DNA from: Neptuniibacter sp.
GTDB lineage: Bacteria; Pseudomonadota; Gammaproteobacteria; Pseudomonadales; Balneatricaceae
DNA: 64,000 bases
NCBI RefSeq assembly: GCF_024231755.1
Contig: NZ_JAAEQH010000105.1
Span: forward strand, 21,283-85,282
Direction of reading: 5' to 3'
In this document: positions 37,702 through 47,734 of the stretch, in pieces
Layout of the letters: every line of letters starts with the position of its first letter
Numbering within the stretch: the first letter of the stretch is position 1
Notes under the pieces: model-generated
The model's input: only the letters and a program-made list of their open reading frames with translations
Databases searched by the model: none
What the model was told of the DNA's origin: nothing
Made by a program: the position numbers and the translations under genes

Positions 37702-38097
37702 ATGAGTGAGCAAGCCACCAGCTTCAGCATCCAGGAATTAAGCCATGAGTTTAATCTCACCAGTCGTAGCATCCGTTTTTATGAGGACAAAGGCCTTTTA
37801 AGCCCTAAGCGAGTTGGCTTAAAACGGATCTACTCCCGTAATGATAGGGTTAGGCTAATTCTAATTTTACGCGGGAAGCGCCTGGGGTTTTCTATCGCAG
37901 AGATCAAAGAGTTGCTAGAACTCTGGGATAACACAGCTGAGAGCAGTGAATTCCAGCTACAGCAGGTACTAACCAAGATTGCGGAGAAACGTCGGGAGCT
38001 TGATCAGCAATTACGTGATATTGCCATGCTGCAGGTTGAACTTGATCATGCAGAGCGACGCTGTCTTGACGCATTAGAAGGCCTTGCTCACAAGTAA
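37702..38097 (+). CDS. liuR: MerR-family regulator LiuR
   Basis: A 131-residue transcription factor. The winged helix-turn-helix is at residues 8-75 ([20 protein letters not shown], then [20 protein letters not shown]). A coiled-coil dimerisation region follows, with no cysteine-rich metal-binding tail. It heads the leucine/isovalerate operon, with a matching palindromic operator upstream, and liuA starts 14 bases after it. Known LiuR proteins repress or activate liu genes in response to a pathway acyl-CoA. The effector here is not shown by the sequence. Confidence 0.88.
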   Translation: MSEQATSFSIQELSHEFNLTSRSIRFYEDKGLLSPKRVGLKRIYSRNDRVRLILILRGKRLGFSIAEIKELLELWDNTAESSEFQLQQVLTKIAEKRRELDQQLRDIAMLQVELDHAERRCLDALEGLAHK

Positions 38098-38111
38098 ACC
38101 CGGAGGCGGAT

Positions 38112-39278
38112 ATGATTAGCAATTATTCCGAACTGGATTTTGGTTTAGACGAAACCCATCAACTTCTGCGCGATCAAGTGCATCAGTTTGCGCAGAAAGA
38201 GCTCGCTCCCAGAGCTGCAGATATCGATAGTAATAACCAGTTCCCCATGGATATGTGGCCCAAGTTCGCTGATATGGGCCTGCTCGGTATTACTGTAGGA
38301 GAAGAGTACGGTGGGGCAGATATGGATTATCTAGCACAGGTAATCGCTATTGAAGAGATAAGCCGGGCTTCAGCGTCAGTTGCCCTCTCCTACGCAGTAC
38401 ATGCAAACCTTTGTGTTAATCACCTGTATCGAAACGGTAATGATGAACAGAAACAGAAGTATCTGCCTTCTCTTATTGAAGGAAGAACCATCGGAGCCCT
38501 CGCCATGTCAGAACCTAACGCAGGCTCTGATGTGGTATCAATGCAGTTAAACGCGAAAGACAAGGGAGATCACTTCCTACTCAATGGTAACAAGATGTGG
38601 ATCACTAATGGTCCGGATGCCCATGTCTATACGGTATACGCAAAAACGGATCTTCATGCAGGAGCCAATGGAATTACCGCATTTATTGTTGAACGAGATT
38701 ACCCCGGTTTCTCTCGTCATCAGAAATTAGACAAGCTGGGTATGCGTGGTTCAAATACATGTGAGCTAGTTTTCGAAGACTGCCCCGTACCCAAGGAGAA
38801 TATCCTTGGTGAACTTAATCAAGGGGTAAAAGTATTAATGAGTGGCCTTGATTATGAACGGGTAGTCCTTGCTGCAGGGCCGTTAGGGATTATGCAAGCT
38901 GCCATGGATATAGCGCTTCCATACACAAGAGACAGGAAACAGTTTGGCAAATCAATAGGCGAGTTTGAATTGGTGCAGGGAAAACTAGCAGATATGTACA
39001 GTCGGATGAATGCAGCCCGTTCCTACCTCTATACCGTTGCCCGCTCAGCTGATGTTGGCAATATCAGCCGCAAAGATGCCGCAGGAGTCATACTATACTG
39101 CGCTGAATTGGCAACCCAGATTGCCCTTGATGCTATTCAGCTATTAGGTGGGAACGGCTATATAAATGAGTTCCCTTGTGGTCGTCTTTTACGTGATGCC
39201 AAACTCTATGAGATCGGGGCAGGTACATCTGAGATACGGCGTATGCTGATTGGCCGTGAGCTTTACCTGGCAAACTAG
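38112..39278 (+). CDS. liuA: Isovaleryl-CoA dehydrogenase
   Basis: A 388-residue FAD-dependent acyl-CoA dehydrogenase catalysing isovaleryl-CoA to 3-methylcrotonyl-CoA in leucine degradation. Family signatures are [35 protein letters not shown] and [20 protein letters not shown]. The [16 protein letters not shown] stretch carries the catalytic Glu position specific to isovaleryl-CoA dehydrogenases. GGAGGCG precedes the ATG. Second gene of the operon. Confidence 0.94.
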   Translation: MISNYSELDFGLDETHQLLRDQVHQFAQKELAPRAADIDSNNQFPMDMWPKFADMGLLGITVGEEYGGADMDYLAQVIAIEEISRASASVALSYAVHANLCVNHLYRNGNDEQKQKYLPSLIEGRTIGALAMSEPNAGSDVVSMQLNAKDKGDHFLLNGNKMWITNGPDAHVYTVYAKTDLHAGANGITAFIVERDYPGFSRHQKLDKLGMRGSNTCELVFEDCPVPKENILGELNQGVKVLMSGLDYERVVLAAGPLGIMQAAMDIALPYTRDRKQFGKSIGEFELVQGKLADMYSRMNAARSYLYTVARSADVGNISRKDAAGVILYCAELATQIALDAIQLLGGNGYINEFPCGRLLRDAKLYEIGAGTSEIRRMLIGRELYLAN

Positions 39279-39306
39279 CTCACTTATTCGAATCAGGAGG
39301 CTGATG

Positions 39307-40908
39307 ATGAGTATTATCGAAACCAGCATCAATCCACAAGACACCCTCTTCTGTGAACGCCAGAGCAAAATGTCCGCAGTGGTTGAACACCTGCAACAGA
39401 CACTGCAAACAATTGAATCGGGTACTGATCCCAAGTATCAGAAACTCCATACCGATCGAGGCAAACTTCTGGTAAGAGATCGCATCCGCGAGCTTATTGA
39501 TCCAGATAGTGGATTCTATGAACTCTCTCCTATGTGCGCCCATCAGGTTTACCCTGAGAAAGTCCCTTCAGCAGGCATTATCACGGGCATAGGTATGATC
39601 AACGGTATCCACTGTATGATTGTGGCTAACGATGCCACGGTAAAAGGTGGAACTTACTATCCTCTCACGGTTAAAAAGCATTTGAGAGCACAGGAAATAG
39701 CTGAGAAAAACCACCTACCCTGTATCTATCTGGTGGACTCCGGCGGCGCTAATCTCCCCTATCAGGCAGAAGTATTCCCGGATCGGGATCATTTTGGCCG
39801 TATTTTTTATAATCAAGCAAGGATGTCGGCTAAGGGTATCCCACAGATTGCTGTAGTTATGGGTTTATGTACTGCAGGGGGAGCCTATATTCCGGCCATG
39901 GCTGATGAAACTATCATCGTTAGAAATCAGGGGACAATCTTCCTTGCTGGCCCCCCACTAGTAAAAGCTGCTACGGGTGAAGTTGTTACCGCTGAAGAAC
40001 TGGGTGGCGCAGAAGTTCATTGCCAGCAATCTGGCGTGGCTGATTATATTGCAGAGAATGACTCTGAAGCCCTGTCTATTGCCAGAGAGTGTGTTGCCCA
40101 CCTTAATCTCTCCAAACTTCCCAAGCAACAACCCTTTTCTGATCCGCAATACCAAACCAATGAAATTTATGGGATAGCGGATACTGATCTAAAACAACCA
40201 ATTAATACCCGAGAGATCATCGCTCGCTTGATAGATAACTCAGATTTTGATGAGTTCAAGCGGTTATACGGCACAACACTGGTCACAGGCTTTGCCAGGA
40301 TAGAGGGCATGCCTGTAGGCATTATCGCTAATAACGGTATCCTGTTCAGTGAATCTGCCTTAAAGGGCTGCCAGTTCATACAGCTATGTTGCCAACGCAA
40401 TATCCCGCTTCTGTTCCTGCAAAACATCACTGGTTTTATGGTGGGGCAAAAATATGAAAGTGAAGGTATCGCCAAACATGGCGCGAAAATGGTCACAGCC
40501 GTTTCCTGCGCAGAAGTACCCAAGATAACTATCATCATTGGCGGAAGCTTTGGTGCAGGGAACTACGGGATGTGTGGTCGGGCCTATGATCCTGATTTCC
40601 TCTGGTGCTGGCCTAATGCACGCATCTCAGTGATGGGCGGTACACAAGCAGCAAGTGTGTTAGCTAAGGTCCATGGTGACAACCGGATCAGACAGGGACT
40701 GGAATGGAACGATGAACTGGCCGTGGAGTACCAGCAACAGGTCATTGACGACTATGAACAACAAGGCCACCCCTATTATGCCAGTGCTCACCTATGGGAT
40801 GACGGTGTCATTGACCCAGTAGATAGCCGAAAAATGATAGCTATGGCTCTTACTGTTAGTCAGTACAGATCAAGCAGAGACACCCATTTTGGTGTTTTCC
40901 GTATGTAA
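39307..40908 (+). CDS. liuB: 3-methylcrotonyl-CoA carboxylase beta (carboxyltransferase) subunit
   Basis: A 533-residue carboxyltransferase subunit that moves CO2 from biotin to 3-methylcrotonyl-CoA. It has [76 protein letters not shown] and [16 protein letters not shown], typical of MccB/LiuB. The second of two adjacent ATGs is chosen, because AGGAGG is six bases before it. Its usual biotin-carrying partner LiuD is not encoded in this operon or elsewhere in the window. Confidence 0.94.
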   Translation: MSIIETSINPQDTLFCERQSKMSAVVEHLQQTLQTIESGTDPKYQKLHTDRGKLLVRDRIRELIDPDSGFYELSPMCAHQVYPEKVPSAGIITGIGMINGIHCMIVANDATVKGGTYYPLTVKKHLRAQEIAEKNHLPCIYLVDSGGANLPYQAEVFPDRDHFGRIFYNQARMSAKGIPQIAVVMGLCTAGGAYIPAMADETIIVRNQGTIFLAGPPLVKAATGEVVTAEELGGAEVHCQQSGVADYIAENDSEALSIARECVAHLNLSKLPKQQPFSDPQYQTNEIYGIADTDLKQPINTREIIARLIDNSDFDEFKRLYGTTLVTGFARIEGMPVGIIANNGILFSESALKGCQFIQLCCQRNIPLLFLQNITGFMVGQKYESEGIAKHGAKMVTAVSCAEVPKITIIIGGSFGAGNYGMCGRAYDPDFLWCWPNARISVMGGTQAASVLAKVHGDNRIRQGLEWNDELAVEYQQQVIDDYEQQGHPYYASAHLWDDGVIDPVDSRKMIAMALTVSQYRSSRDTHFGVFRM

Positions 40909-40929
40909 TCTGGAACCAAGGAAACCACT

Positions 40930-41718
40930 ATGAACACCTGTGTTTTTGTAACGGTTAGCAATGGCATCGCCGAATTACAGCTTAACCGGCCTGAGAAACG
41001 CAATGCCTTTGACGCTGAGATGATCCAGTTACTTAATACACATCTCTCTAAACTTGCTACCGATGATTCAATCAGAGTACTGGTACTTAGTGCTGAAGGC
41101 AGATGCTTTTCCTCTGGAGCAGACCTTAACTGGATGAAAAGAATGGCACGCTTCAGCCATAAAGAAAATATTGAAGATGCACAGAACTTGTCACAACTTA
41201 TGCGTCTGCTCTATGAATTCCCTCATCCAACCATCGCACTGGTTCAAGGAGCAGCTTTCGGAGGGGCATTAGGCCTCATCAGTTGTTGCGATATCGCACT
41301 GGCGCTTAACGATACCTCCTTCTGCTTTAGCGAAACCCGACTGGGGATTATGCCAGCGGTTATTGCCCCCTATGTTATTGAGGCGATCGGGCTAAGAAAA
41401 ACTAAGCACCTTTTTCTTACAGCCTTGCCCTTTGATGCGGCCGAGGCCAGATCAATAGGTTTAATAACCGAGAGTTTTAATAATCAAGAGGAGATGGAAT
41501 TTAGAAAAAACAAGCTGATTAACTCGATCCTCACAAACAGCCCTCAAGCGTTACAGAAGACCAAATATTTACTTCAGGATATTGCTGAAAAACCCTTAGA
41601 TGAGGAAACTCGCCAAATAACCATAGAAGCTATTGCTAAGATCCGTGTCAGCCCTGAAGGTCAGGAAGGCTTGCAGGCTTTTCTGGAAAAAAGAGCACCA
41701 AGCTGGTCCAATAAGTGA
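40930..41718 (+). CDS. liuC: Methylglutaconyl-CoA hydratase
   Basis: A 262-residue crotonase-family enzyme that hydrates 3-methylglutaconyl-CoA to HMG-CoA. It has LNRPEKRNAFDAEMI, the oxyanion-hole regions SAEGRCFSSGADLNWMKRM and VQGAAFGGALGLISCCDIAL, and a catalytic Glu in FSETRLGIMPAVIAPY. Short spacing (21 bases) after liuB. It is followed 25 bases later by liuE; liuD would normally lie between. Confidence 0.92.
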   Translation: MNTCVFVTVSNGIAELQLNRPEKRNAFDAEMIQLLNTHLSKLATDDSIRVLVLSAEGRCFSSGADLNWMKRMARFSHKENIEDAQNLSQLMRLLYEFPHPTIALVQGAAFGGALGLISCCDIALALNDTSFCFSETRLGIMPAVIAPYVIEAIGLRKTKHLFLTALPFDAAEARSIGLITESFNNQEEMEFRKNKLINSILTNSPQALQKTKYLLQDIAEKPLDEETRQITIEAIAKIRVSPEGQEGLQAFLEKRAPSWSNK

Positions 41719-41743
41719 CTGCTAAAAAGCCTCAGGAATTGCT

Positions 41744-42685
41744 ATGTCCACCTCTTCTACCCCATCGCATAAGAACCTACCGCAAAAGGTACGTTTGGTT
41801 GAGGTGGGTCCCCGCGACGGTTTGCAAAATGAGCCCGAAGATAATCTGACAACTCAATTTAAAATTGAGCTGATTGACCAACTCAGTCGCTCCGGTCTGA
41901 AGCAGATTGAAGTTGCCAGTTTTGTCTCCCCCAAATGGGTACCGCAGATGGCGGATAGCGCAGAGGTACTCGATAAGATCACACGAAGAAGTGGCATCTC
42001 TTACGCAGCATTAACCCCAAACCACAAAGGGGTGCAAGCGGCGATACAAGGCAAAGCAGATCAGGTTGCTGTATTTAGTGCAGCTTCTGAAGAGTTCACC
42101 CAACGCAATATCAATTGTTCAATTGCTGAAAGCTTGCAACGCTTCGAATCCGCCATTGCAATTGCTAAACAACATAACCTGCCAGTACGCGGTTATATAT
42201 CCACAGTAGTCGGTTGCCCCTACTCGGGAGATATCAATCCTGAACAAGTGGCCTCGGTATGTCGTGATCTTTTCGATATGGGTTGTTATGAGATATCACT
42301 GGGCGATACCGTCGGTATAGGTACTCCGCTAAAAGTTAAAAGAATGTTAGAAGCTGTAGCGCGTTATGTACCCATTACGCAGCTTGCCATGCACTTTCAT
42401 GACACCTACGGTCAGGCTCTGGCAAATATCTATGCTGGACTGGAAGAATCCGTAACAGTGATTGACACTTCCATCGCTGGGCTAGGAGGCTGCCCTTATG
42501 CTCATGGAGCTTCGGGTAATGTGGCTACTGAAGATGTGCTCTATATGTTGGATGGCCTAGGTATTGAAACAGGAGTGGATCTGGACTCATTGGTAAAGGT
42601 CAGCCATTGGCTATGCCAAGAGTTAAACAGACCAAATGGCTCTAAAGTCAGTCTGGCTTATTCATCTGAAACTATTGATATATAG
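41744..42685 (+). CDS. liuE: Hydroxymethylglutaryl-CoA lyase
   Basis: A 313-residue TIM-barrel enzyme splitting HMG-CoA to acetoacetate and acetyl-CoA, the last step of leucine breakdown. The N-terminal motif VRLVEVGPRDGLQNEP supplies the metal and catalytic residues, MHFHDTYGQALANIYAGLE the metal-binding histidines, and GLGGCPYAHGASGNVATEDV the active-site cysteine loop. Its 3' end overlaps the convergent gamma-glutamylcyclotransferase-like gene by 14 bases. Confidence 0.94.
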   Translation: MSTSSTPSHKNLPQKVRLVEVGPRDGLQNEPEDNLTTQFKIELIDQLSRSGLKQIEVASFVSPKWVPQMADSAEVLDKITRRSGISYAALTPNHKGVQAAIQGKADQVAVFSAASEEFTQRNINCSIAESLQRFESAIAIAKQHNLPVRGYISTVVGCPYSGDINPEQVASVCRDLFDMGCYEISLGDTVGIGTPLKVKRMLEAVARYVPITQLAMHFHDTYGQALANIYAGLEESVTVIDTSIAGLGGCPYAHGASGNVATEDVLYMLDGLGIETGVDLDSLVKVSHWLCQELNRPNGSKVSLAYSSETIDI

Positions 42686-43160
42686 CTAACTCACGCAAAG
42701 CTCTGTCATGGTCTCTATCCTGAAGATACTCCAAGCGCTTTAGATGCTTTACGTATTGCTCGGGCAAGCCGGCTTGTTCTGCACCATGAATCACATGCTG
42801 ACGATACCAGTGAAAAGGTTTCAGACTACGATCAATATGCAGAGCAACGTAGGTAGAAGCAACCAGAAACTGATCTGAAAACCTAACCTCCACCCTTTTC
42901 CGCTCATAACCCACACCACAGTCTTCAATTTCATCCAGAACAATCAAGTCGCTTTCTTCCAGCTTATACAACACTCCATAGATAGAATCATTGTTGTTAC
43001 CTGTAAAGTGCGCGTCAGCTTTGGCCGAACCATCCCTGCCCCTTTTATGAAAGCGGAACTGGTGCTGGGATAAGCACCCTAGACCTAGCAGTTCTACGTT
43101 GGGTAAGCGATCAAGCAACCGTGGGTGGCTCATATTAGAACCATAAGCGAAATACAGCAT
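42672..43160 (-). CDS. Gamma-glutamylcyclotransferase-family protein
   Basis: A 162-residue soluble protein with the family start MLYFAYGSNMSHPRLLDRLP (the YGSN substrate-binding loop) and a probable catalytic Glu in VLDEIEDCGVGY. Such proteins release 5-oxoproline from gamma-glutamyl peptides or amines. The exact substrate is not clear. Its last codons overlap the last 14 bases of liuE on the opposite strand, so neither stop region is free to change independently. Confidence 0.85.
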   Translation of the reverse strand: MLYFAYGSNMSHPRLLDRLPNVELLGLGCLSQHQFRFHKRGRDGSAKADAHFTGNNNDSIYGVLYKLEESDLIVLDEIEDCGVGYERKRVEVRFSDQFLVASTYVALHIDRSLKPFHWYRQHVIHGAEQAGLPEQYVKHLKRLEYLQDRDHDRALRELAIYQ

Positions 43161-43279
43161 ACGAATTGATACAGCGTTAACTTCTCAGAATGAGTTTTCA
43201 GAGCAGTTACAGTATAGACAAACTGGAGCTAAGCTAAACTTTTCTATCTGTGAGTCTCACGCTACAAGACTCTTTAACA

Positions 43280-45541
43280 TTAGCCCCGAGGTTTTAAACT
43301 CTTCTGGCGAGCTTTTTTACCGACAGATTTCTTCTTACCGGAAGTACTCTTACCTAACCCACCTTTTCCTGAAGAGTTTTTTCCTGGAGCGCTCTTCCCT
43401 GACGCACCACGCTGTTTTGACGACGGTCGCGAAGTTTTAGAAGAGCTCTGTTTTTTAGCAGGACCTGATCGGTCAGATCTTCTTTTATCTTTCCTATCTT
43501 GTGGTGCCTTTTCTTCAGGAATAAGACAGCTGTCACGTTCACCAATCAGATCCTTGTGCCCCATGCTAGGCAACACCTGCCTTAACAGCGGCCAGTTTTC
43601 CGGATCATGGTAACGCAGCAAAGCTTTCTGTATTTTACGTTGGTCACTGTTTTTAGGGGTGTAAAGCTTTTCACTCTTATAAGTCACCTTCTTCAGAGGG
43701 TTCTTATCAGAGTGGTACATCGCTGTAGCCAAGGACATAGGCGATGGGTAGAAGGTCTGAACCTGATCAACCTTGAATTCATTTGCCTTTAACCACTGGG
43801 CTAGCTTGACCATATCTTCATCTTCGCAGCCTGGGTGTGCTGCAATAAAGTATGGGATTAAATACTGTTTTTTGCCTGCTTCGCGAGAAAAGCGATCAAA
43901 CATCTTTTTAAAGGCATCATAGGTTCCCATGCCCGGCTTCATCATCTTAGAGAGAGTGCCTTCTTCGCTATGCTCCGGAGCGATCTTCAGATACCCACCA
44001 ACGTGATAGGTCACCAATTCGCGAACATATTCCGGATCTTCAACCGCAAGGTCATAACGTAATCCGGATGAGATGGAGACCGTATGCACCCCCTCTACCT
44101 TGCGTGCTTTGCGGTAAAGTTCTGTAGTTGGCTTATGATCCGTATCCAGATTCTTACAGATGGTGGGATAGACACAGGACAACTTACGGCACGATGCCTG
44201 AATTTCTGGATCATTGCAGTTGAGGTGATACATGTTTGAAGTAGGGCCACCCAGATCTGAGATAGCACCGGTAAACCCAGGAACCTTGTCCCGAATCTCC
44301 TCTATCTCATGCAGAACTGACTCGTGAGAGCGGCTCTGAATAATTCGCCCTTCATGTTCGGTGATAGAACAGAAGGTACAACCACCGAAACAACCACGCA
44401 TGATATTGATCGAAAACTTGATCATGTCATAAGCTGGAATTTTCTCCTGCCCATAACGAGGATGAGGGATACGCTGATACGGAAGATCAAATACTTTATC
44501 CATCTCCGCTGTTTCCAATGGAACCGGGGGTGGATTAACCCACAGCTCACGATTGCCATGTTTCTGAACAAGAACACGTGCGTTATGTGGATTCGATTCC
44601 TGATGCAGCACTCGGGAGGCATGAGCATAAAGCGCAGGGTCTTTGGAAACCTTCTCAAACGATGGAAGACGGATGTAGGTTGTTTCAGGGAGTTTTTCTT
44701 TACCCTTCAGTGGCGCAGGAATAATCCTTAATGGTTGAGTCTCTTCACCTGTTTGATCTTTTTTGTCACAAGTTGCAGCGTCATGATACTCATAAGGGTT
44801 CGGCAGCTGATCAATATAACCAGGCCAGTCGATTCGAGAGGAATCAACCTCAATATAGTCACCAGGAAGCGATGACCTCAAAACTGCAGTACCACGAAGA
44901 TCATCAATCTGCTCAATAGCTTCACCGGCAGCCAGACGGTGGGTCAATTCAACAATAGCCCGTTCAGCATTGCCGTACAGTAGAATATCAGCTGTTGCAT
45001 CCATCAATACTGAGCGGCGAACTTTATCACTCCAGTAATCGTATTGCGCGATCCTACGTAAGCTTGCTTCGATACCACCCAGTACAACAGGCGTGTCCCG
45101 ATATGCTTCTTTGCAGCGTTGACTATAGACAATGACTGCTCTGTCCGGGCGCTTACCCCCCTTTCCTCCCGGGGTGTAAGCATCATCATGCCGCATCCTT
45201 TTATCGGCGGTATAACGATTAATCAGGGAATCCATATTGCCGGCGGTGATACCAAAATACAGATTCGGCTCACCCAGCTCTTTAAAATCATCGGTATTAG
45301 TCCAGTCAGGTTGACTGATAATCCCAACGCGGTACCCCTGAGCTTCCAGAACCCGCCCCATCACTGCCATACCAAAACTCGGATGGTCCACGTAAGCATC
45401 ACCGGTCACGATGATCACATCACAACTATCCCAACCCAGAGCTTCCATCTCTTTACGTGTCGTAGGCAGAAAAGGAGCCGGGCTATAACATTCTGCCCAG
45501 TATTTTGGATATGAGAAAAGATTTGGTGCAGTGCGTATCAT
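43280..45541 (-). CDS. ygiQ: YgiQ-family radical SAM protein with a long basic C-terminal tail
   Basis: About 753 residues from the ATG at 45541; a longer open frame begins 51 codons earlier but lacks family sequence. The N-terminus [14 protein letters not shown] and [20 protein letters not shown] match YgiQ. The radical SAM cluster motif is [20 protein letters not shown] near residues 398-417, and the C-terminal region has [19 protein letters not shown]. The last 70 residues are a low-complexity run of Lys, Ser, Gly and Arg, probably disordered and possibly nucleic-acid-binding. Function of the family is not established. Single gene. Confidence 0.88.
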   Translation of the reverse strand: MIRTAPNLFSYPKYWAECYSPAPFLPTTRKEMEALGWDSCDVIIVTGDAYVDHPSFGMAVMGRVLEAQGYRVGIISQPDWTNTDDFKELGEPNLYFGITAGNMDSLINRYTADKRMRHDDAYTPGGKGGKRPDRAVIVYSQRCKEAYRDTPVVLGGIEASLRRIAQYDYWSDKVRRSVLMDATADILLYGNAERAIVELTHRLAAGEAIEQIDDLRGTAVLRSSLPGDYIEVDSSRIDWPGYIDQLPNPYEYHDAATCDKKDQTGEETQPLRIIPAPLKGKEKLPETTYIRLPSFEKVSKDPALYAHASRVLHQESNPHNARVLVQKHGNRELWVNPPPVPLETAEMDKVFDLPYQRIPHPRYGQEKIPAYDMIKFSINIMRGCFGGCTFCSITEHEGRIIQSRSHESVLHEIEEIRDKVPGFTGAISDLGGPTSNMYHLNCNDPEIQASCRKLSCVYPTICKNLDTDHKPTTELYRKARKVEGVHTVSISSGLRYDLAVEDPEYVRELVTYHVGGYLKIAPEHSEEGTLSKMMKPGMGTYDAFKKMFDRFSREAGKKQYLIPYFIAAHPGCEDEDMVKLAQWLKANEFKVDQVQTFYPSPMSLATAMYHSDKNPLKKVTYKSEKLYTPKNSDQRKIQKALLRYHDPENWPLLRQVLPSMGHKDLIGERDSCLIPEEKAPQDRKDKRRSDRSGPAKKQSSSKTSRPSSKQRGASGKSAPGKNSSGKGGLGKSTSGKKKSVGKKARQKSLKPRG

Positions 45542-45653
45542 GATCGATTCAGGTTTCTGAAAAAGTCTATTTTCCCAGAAACACTGTCTGAGGCACAGAA
45601 GAATTTTACGGAGGGGCTTTAAGCTATTGCTAGATGTGGATATTGCTAGCGAT

Positions 45654-45689
45654 AAAAAAGGCCAGACAAAATTAATTGCCTGGCCTTTA
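45654..45689 (-). terminator. Intrinsic terminator after fabV
   Basis: On the minus strand AAAGGCCAGGCA and its near-complement TGTCTGGCCTTTTTT form a stem with one mismatch around a 10- to 12-base loop, 17 bases after the fabV stop. Confidence 0.85.
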
Positions 45690-45705
45690 TCCAATAGGGA
45701 ATGGA

Positions 45706-46899
45706 TTAAATGTCTGCTACATCAAACTCTGCAACAGGATTCACATCCGCTTCATAATCAATAGATTCAATTCCAAAACCAAATAGCTTCAGGAACTCAT
45801 CTTTGTACAACTGGTAGTCAGTCATATCAAACAGATTTTCAGAAGTCACCTGCGGCCAGATCTCACGGCAAGCATTCTGAACTTCATCTTTCAATTCCCA
45901 ATCGTCCATGCGATAGCGATTTTTATCATCAATCTCTGCACTATCGCCATACAGGCCTGTCGCAAACAAGCGCTGAACCTGCTCCATACAACCTTCGTGA
46001 AGGCCTTGTTCACGCATCACTTTAAAGCACATCGCCAGATACAGCGGCATAACTGGAATAGCAGAGCTAGCCTGAGTAACTACAGACTTCAACACACCAA
46101 TGTTTGCCTGCCCGCCTTTAGCCTGCAGCTTGCCATTGATCTCAGAAGCGGCACGATCCAGATCCTGTTTCGCTTTGCCCAAAGCGCCATCCCAATAGAT
46201 CGGCCAAGTAATATCAGAACCGATGTAAGAGTAGGCAACAGACTTACAACCTTCAGCCAGAACCCCTGCATCTTCCAATGCATTCATCCACAGTTCCCAG
46301 TCTTCACCGCCCATTACCGTGACAGTAGCATCAATCTCTTCCTGGGTTGCAGGCTCAACTTCAGCATTAATGATCACATCTTTATTGGTGTCGATTGCTG
46401 TAGATTTATATGGTTCACCGATAGGCTTAAGGCAAGAACGAATCACTTCACCGGAATCTGGCATTTTACGAACCGGAGATGCCAGAGAATAAACAACCAG
46501 ATCAACCTGACCCATATCTTCTTTGATCAGATCAATAGTTTTCGCTTTTGCTTCATGGGAGAACGCATCGCCATTCAAGCTTTTTGAGTATAAACCTGCA
46601 GCTTTTGCCTCTGCATCAAATGCTGCAGAGTTGTACCAACCTGCAGTACCCGCCTTACGCTCTGTACCCGGTTTTTCAAAGAACACACCAATAGTTGCCG
46701 CACCGCTACCGAAAGCCGCAGCAATTCGGGAGGAAAGCCCGTAACCACTGGAAGCACCAATTACCAGTACACGTTTTGGTCCATTTTCGATGGTGCCCTG
46801 CTTCTGAGTGTATTCAATCTGTTCACGAACATTGGCTGCACAGCCAGTTGGGTGAGTAGTAGTACAAATAAAGCCGCGAATTTTTGGTTTGATGATCAT
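45706..46899 (-). CDS. fabV: Trans-2-enoyl-ACP/CoA reductase FabV
   Basis: About 397 residues from the ATG at 46899, the family start ([20 protein letters not shown]). An upstream open extension of 36 codons is not family-like. FabV is an NADH-dependent enoyl reductase of fatty-acid synthesis, intrinsically insensitive to triclosan. The nucleotide-binding region is [20 protein letters not shown]. The widened Y-x8-K active site is visible as Y in ITWPIYWDG followed by K in ALGKAK. Whether it is the only enoyl reductase in the genome cannot be seen here. Confidence 0.94.
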   Translation of the reverse strand: MIIKPKIRGFICTTTHPTGCAANVREQIEYTQKQGTIENGPKRVLVIGASSGYGLSSRIAAAFGSGAATIGVFFEKPGTERKAGTAGWYNSAAFDAEAKAAGLYSKSLNGDAFSHEAKAKTIDLIKEDMGQVDLVVYSLASPVRKMPDSGEVIRSCLKPIGEPYKSTAIDTNKDVIINAEVEPATQEEIDATVTVMGGEDWELWMNALEDAGVLAEGCKSVAYSYIGSDITWPIYWDGALGKAKQDLDRAASEINGKLQAKGGQANIGVLKSVVTQASSAIPVMPLYLAMCFKVMREQGLHEGCMEQVQRLFATGLYGDSAEIDDKNRYRMDDWELKDEVQNACREIWPQVTSENLFDMTDYQLYKDEFLKLFGFGIESIDYEADVNPVAEFDVADI

Positions 46900-47114
46900 G
46901 GTTAAACGGGTCTCAAATCCATTAATGATGTAAAAATTAGCCCAGTAAGATACAGGATTTAGTGCAAATTTGACAGCGGACCGAGAACAACTAGAGACAA
47001 GTCGCACCGAAATAAATTCTTACGAATTGTTAACAGCAGTGTAAAGCCGTAGCTATACAGTCGGTGTTTTCGTTATTATCTCAGTTATTGAATTTATAAA
47101 TAAGGAAACACCCC

Positions 47115-47546
47115 ATGCAGGAACTTCACGGCTACTATCTTGAAGATCTGGAAGTAGGTATGAGCGATAGCTTTGCCAAAACAATTACTGATGCTGATGT
47201 GTGCCTGTTTGCAGGTATCTCCGGTGATACAAACCCTGTTCACATCAACGACGATTACGCTAAAACAACTATGTTCGAAAAGCGCATCGTACACGGTATG
47301 TTCAGTGCTGCTTTGATCTCAACCGTTGCAGGCACGAAACTGCCGGGGCCGGGTGCTATCTATGTAGATCAATCCCTTAAATTCCGTGCGCCTGTGTTTA
47401 TTGGTGATACAGCTAAAGCGACACTAACAGTAACTGAAATCGATCAGCGTCGTCGACGTGTAAAGTGCAAAACCGATGTACATGTAGGCGATAAGTTAGT
47501 TGCTGCGGGTGAAGCAACCTTTATGGTTGATAAACGAGAAGCTTAA
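47115..47546 (+). CDS. MaoC-family enoyl-CoA hydratase (PhaJ-like)
   Basis: A 143-residue hot-dog-fold protein with the R-hydratase catalytic block AGISGDTNPVHINDDYAKTT (Asp and His about five residues apart, near residues 37-43) and RIVHGMFSAALIS. It should hydrate trans-2-enoyl-CoA to (R)-3-hydroxyacyl-CoA. It is divergent from fabV with 215 bases between, and both act on trans-2-enoyl thioesters, so a shared theme in fatty acyl metabolism is plausible. Confidence 0.88.
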   Translation: MQELHGYYLEDLEVGMSDSFAKTITDADVCLFAGISGDTNPVHINDDYAKTTMFEKRIVHGMFSAALISTVAGTKLPGPGAIYVDQSLKFRAPVFIGDTAKATLTVTEIDQRRRRVKCKTDVHVGDKLVAAGEATFMVDKREA

Positions 47547-47560
47547 TCTACACCGCGTAT

Positions 47561-47595
47561 CCCATCTCTTCCCACAATTTACGCGAAGAGATGGG
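47561..47595 (+). terminator. Hairpin after the MaoC gene
   Basis: CCCATCTCTTC and GAAGAGATGGG form a perfect 11-base stem with a 13-base loop, 14 bases after the stop. No T tract, so termination efficiency is uncertain. Confidence 0.55.
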
Positions 47596-47734
47596 GACAT
47601 TGACCAGAATAAATGACAATATAAATAGTTTCCCCTATTTCCATCCTCGCGCTGCATCATCTAAAGTCCTATCCTTAAATTTGAGCCTACTCAAATTTTC
47701 TTTAAAAAGTACTTTCTATTAAACGGTTTTATTG

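Noticed and set aside
42686..45600. Horizontal transfer island around the YgiQ gene
   Set aside because: No tRNA, integrase, direct repeat or composition break was seen; only the protein tail is unusual.
45542..45694. 51-codon N-terminal extension of the YgiQ-type protein
   Set aside because: Starts at TTG, has no family-like sequence, and the family start APNLFSYP follows the ATG at 45541.
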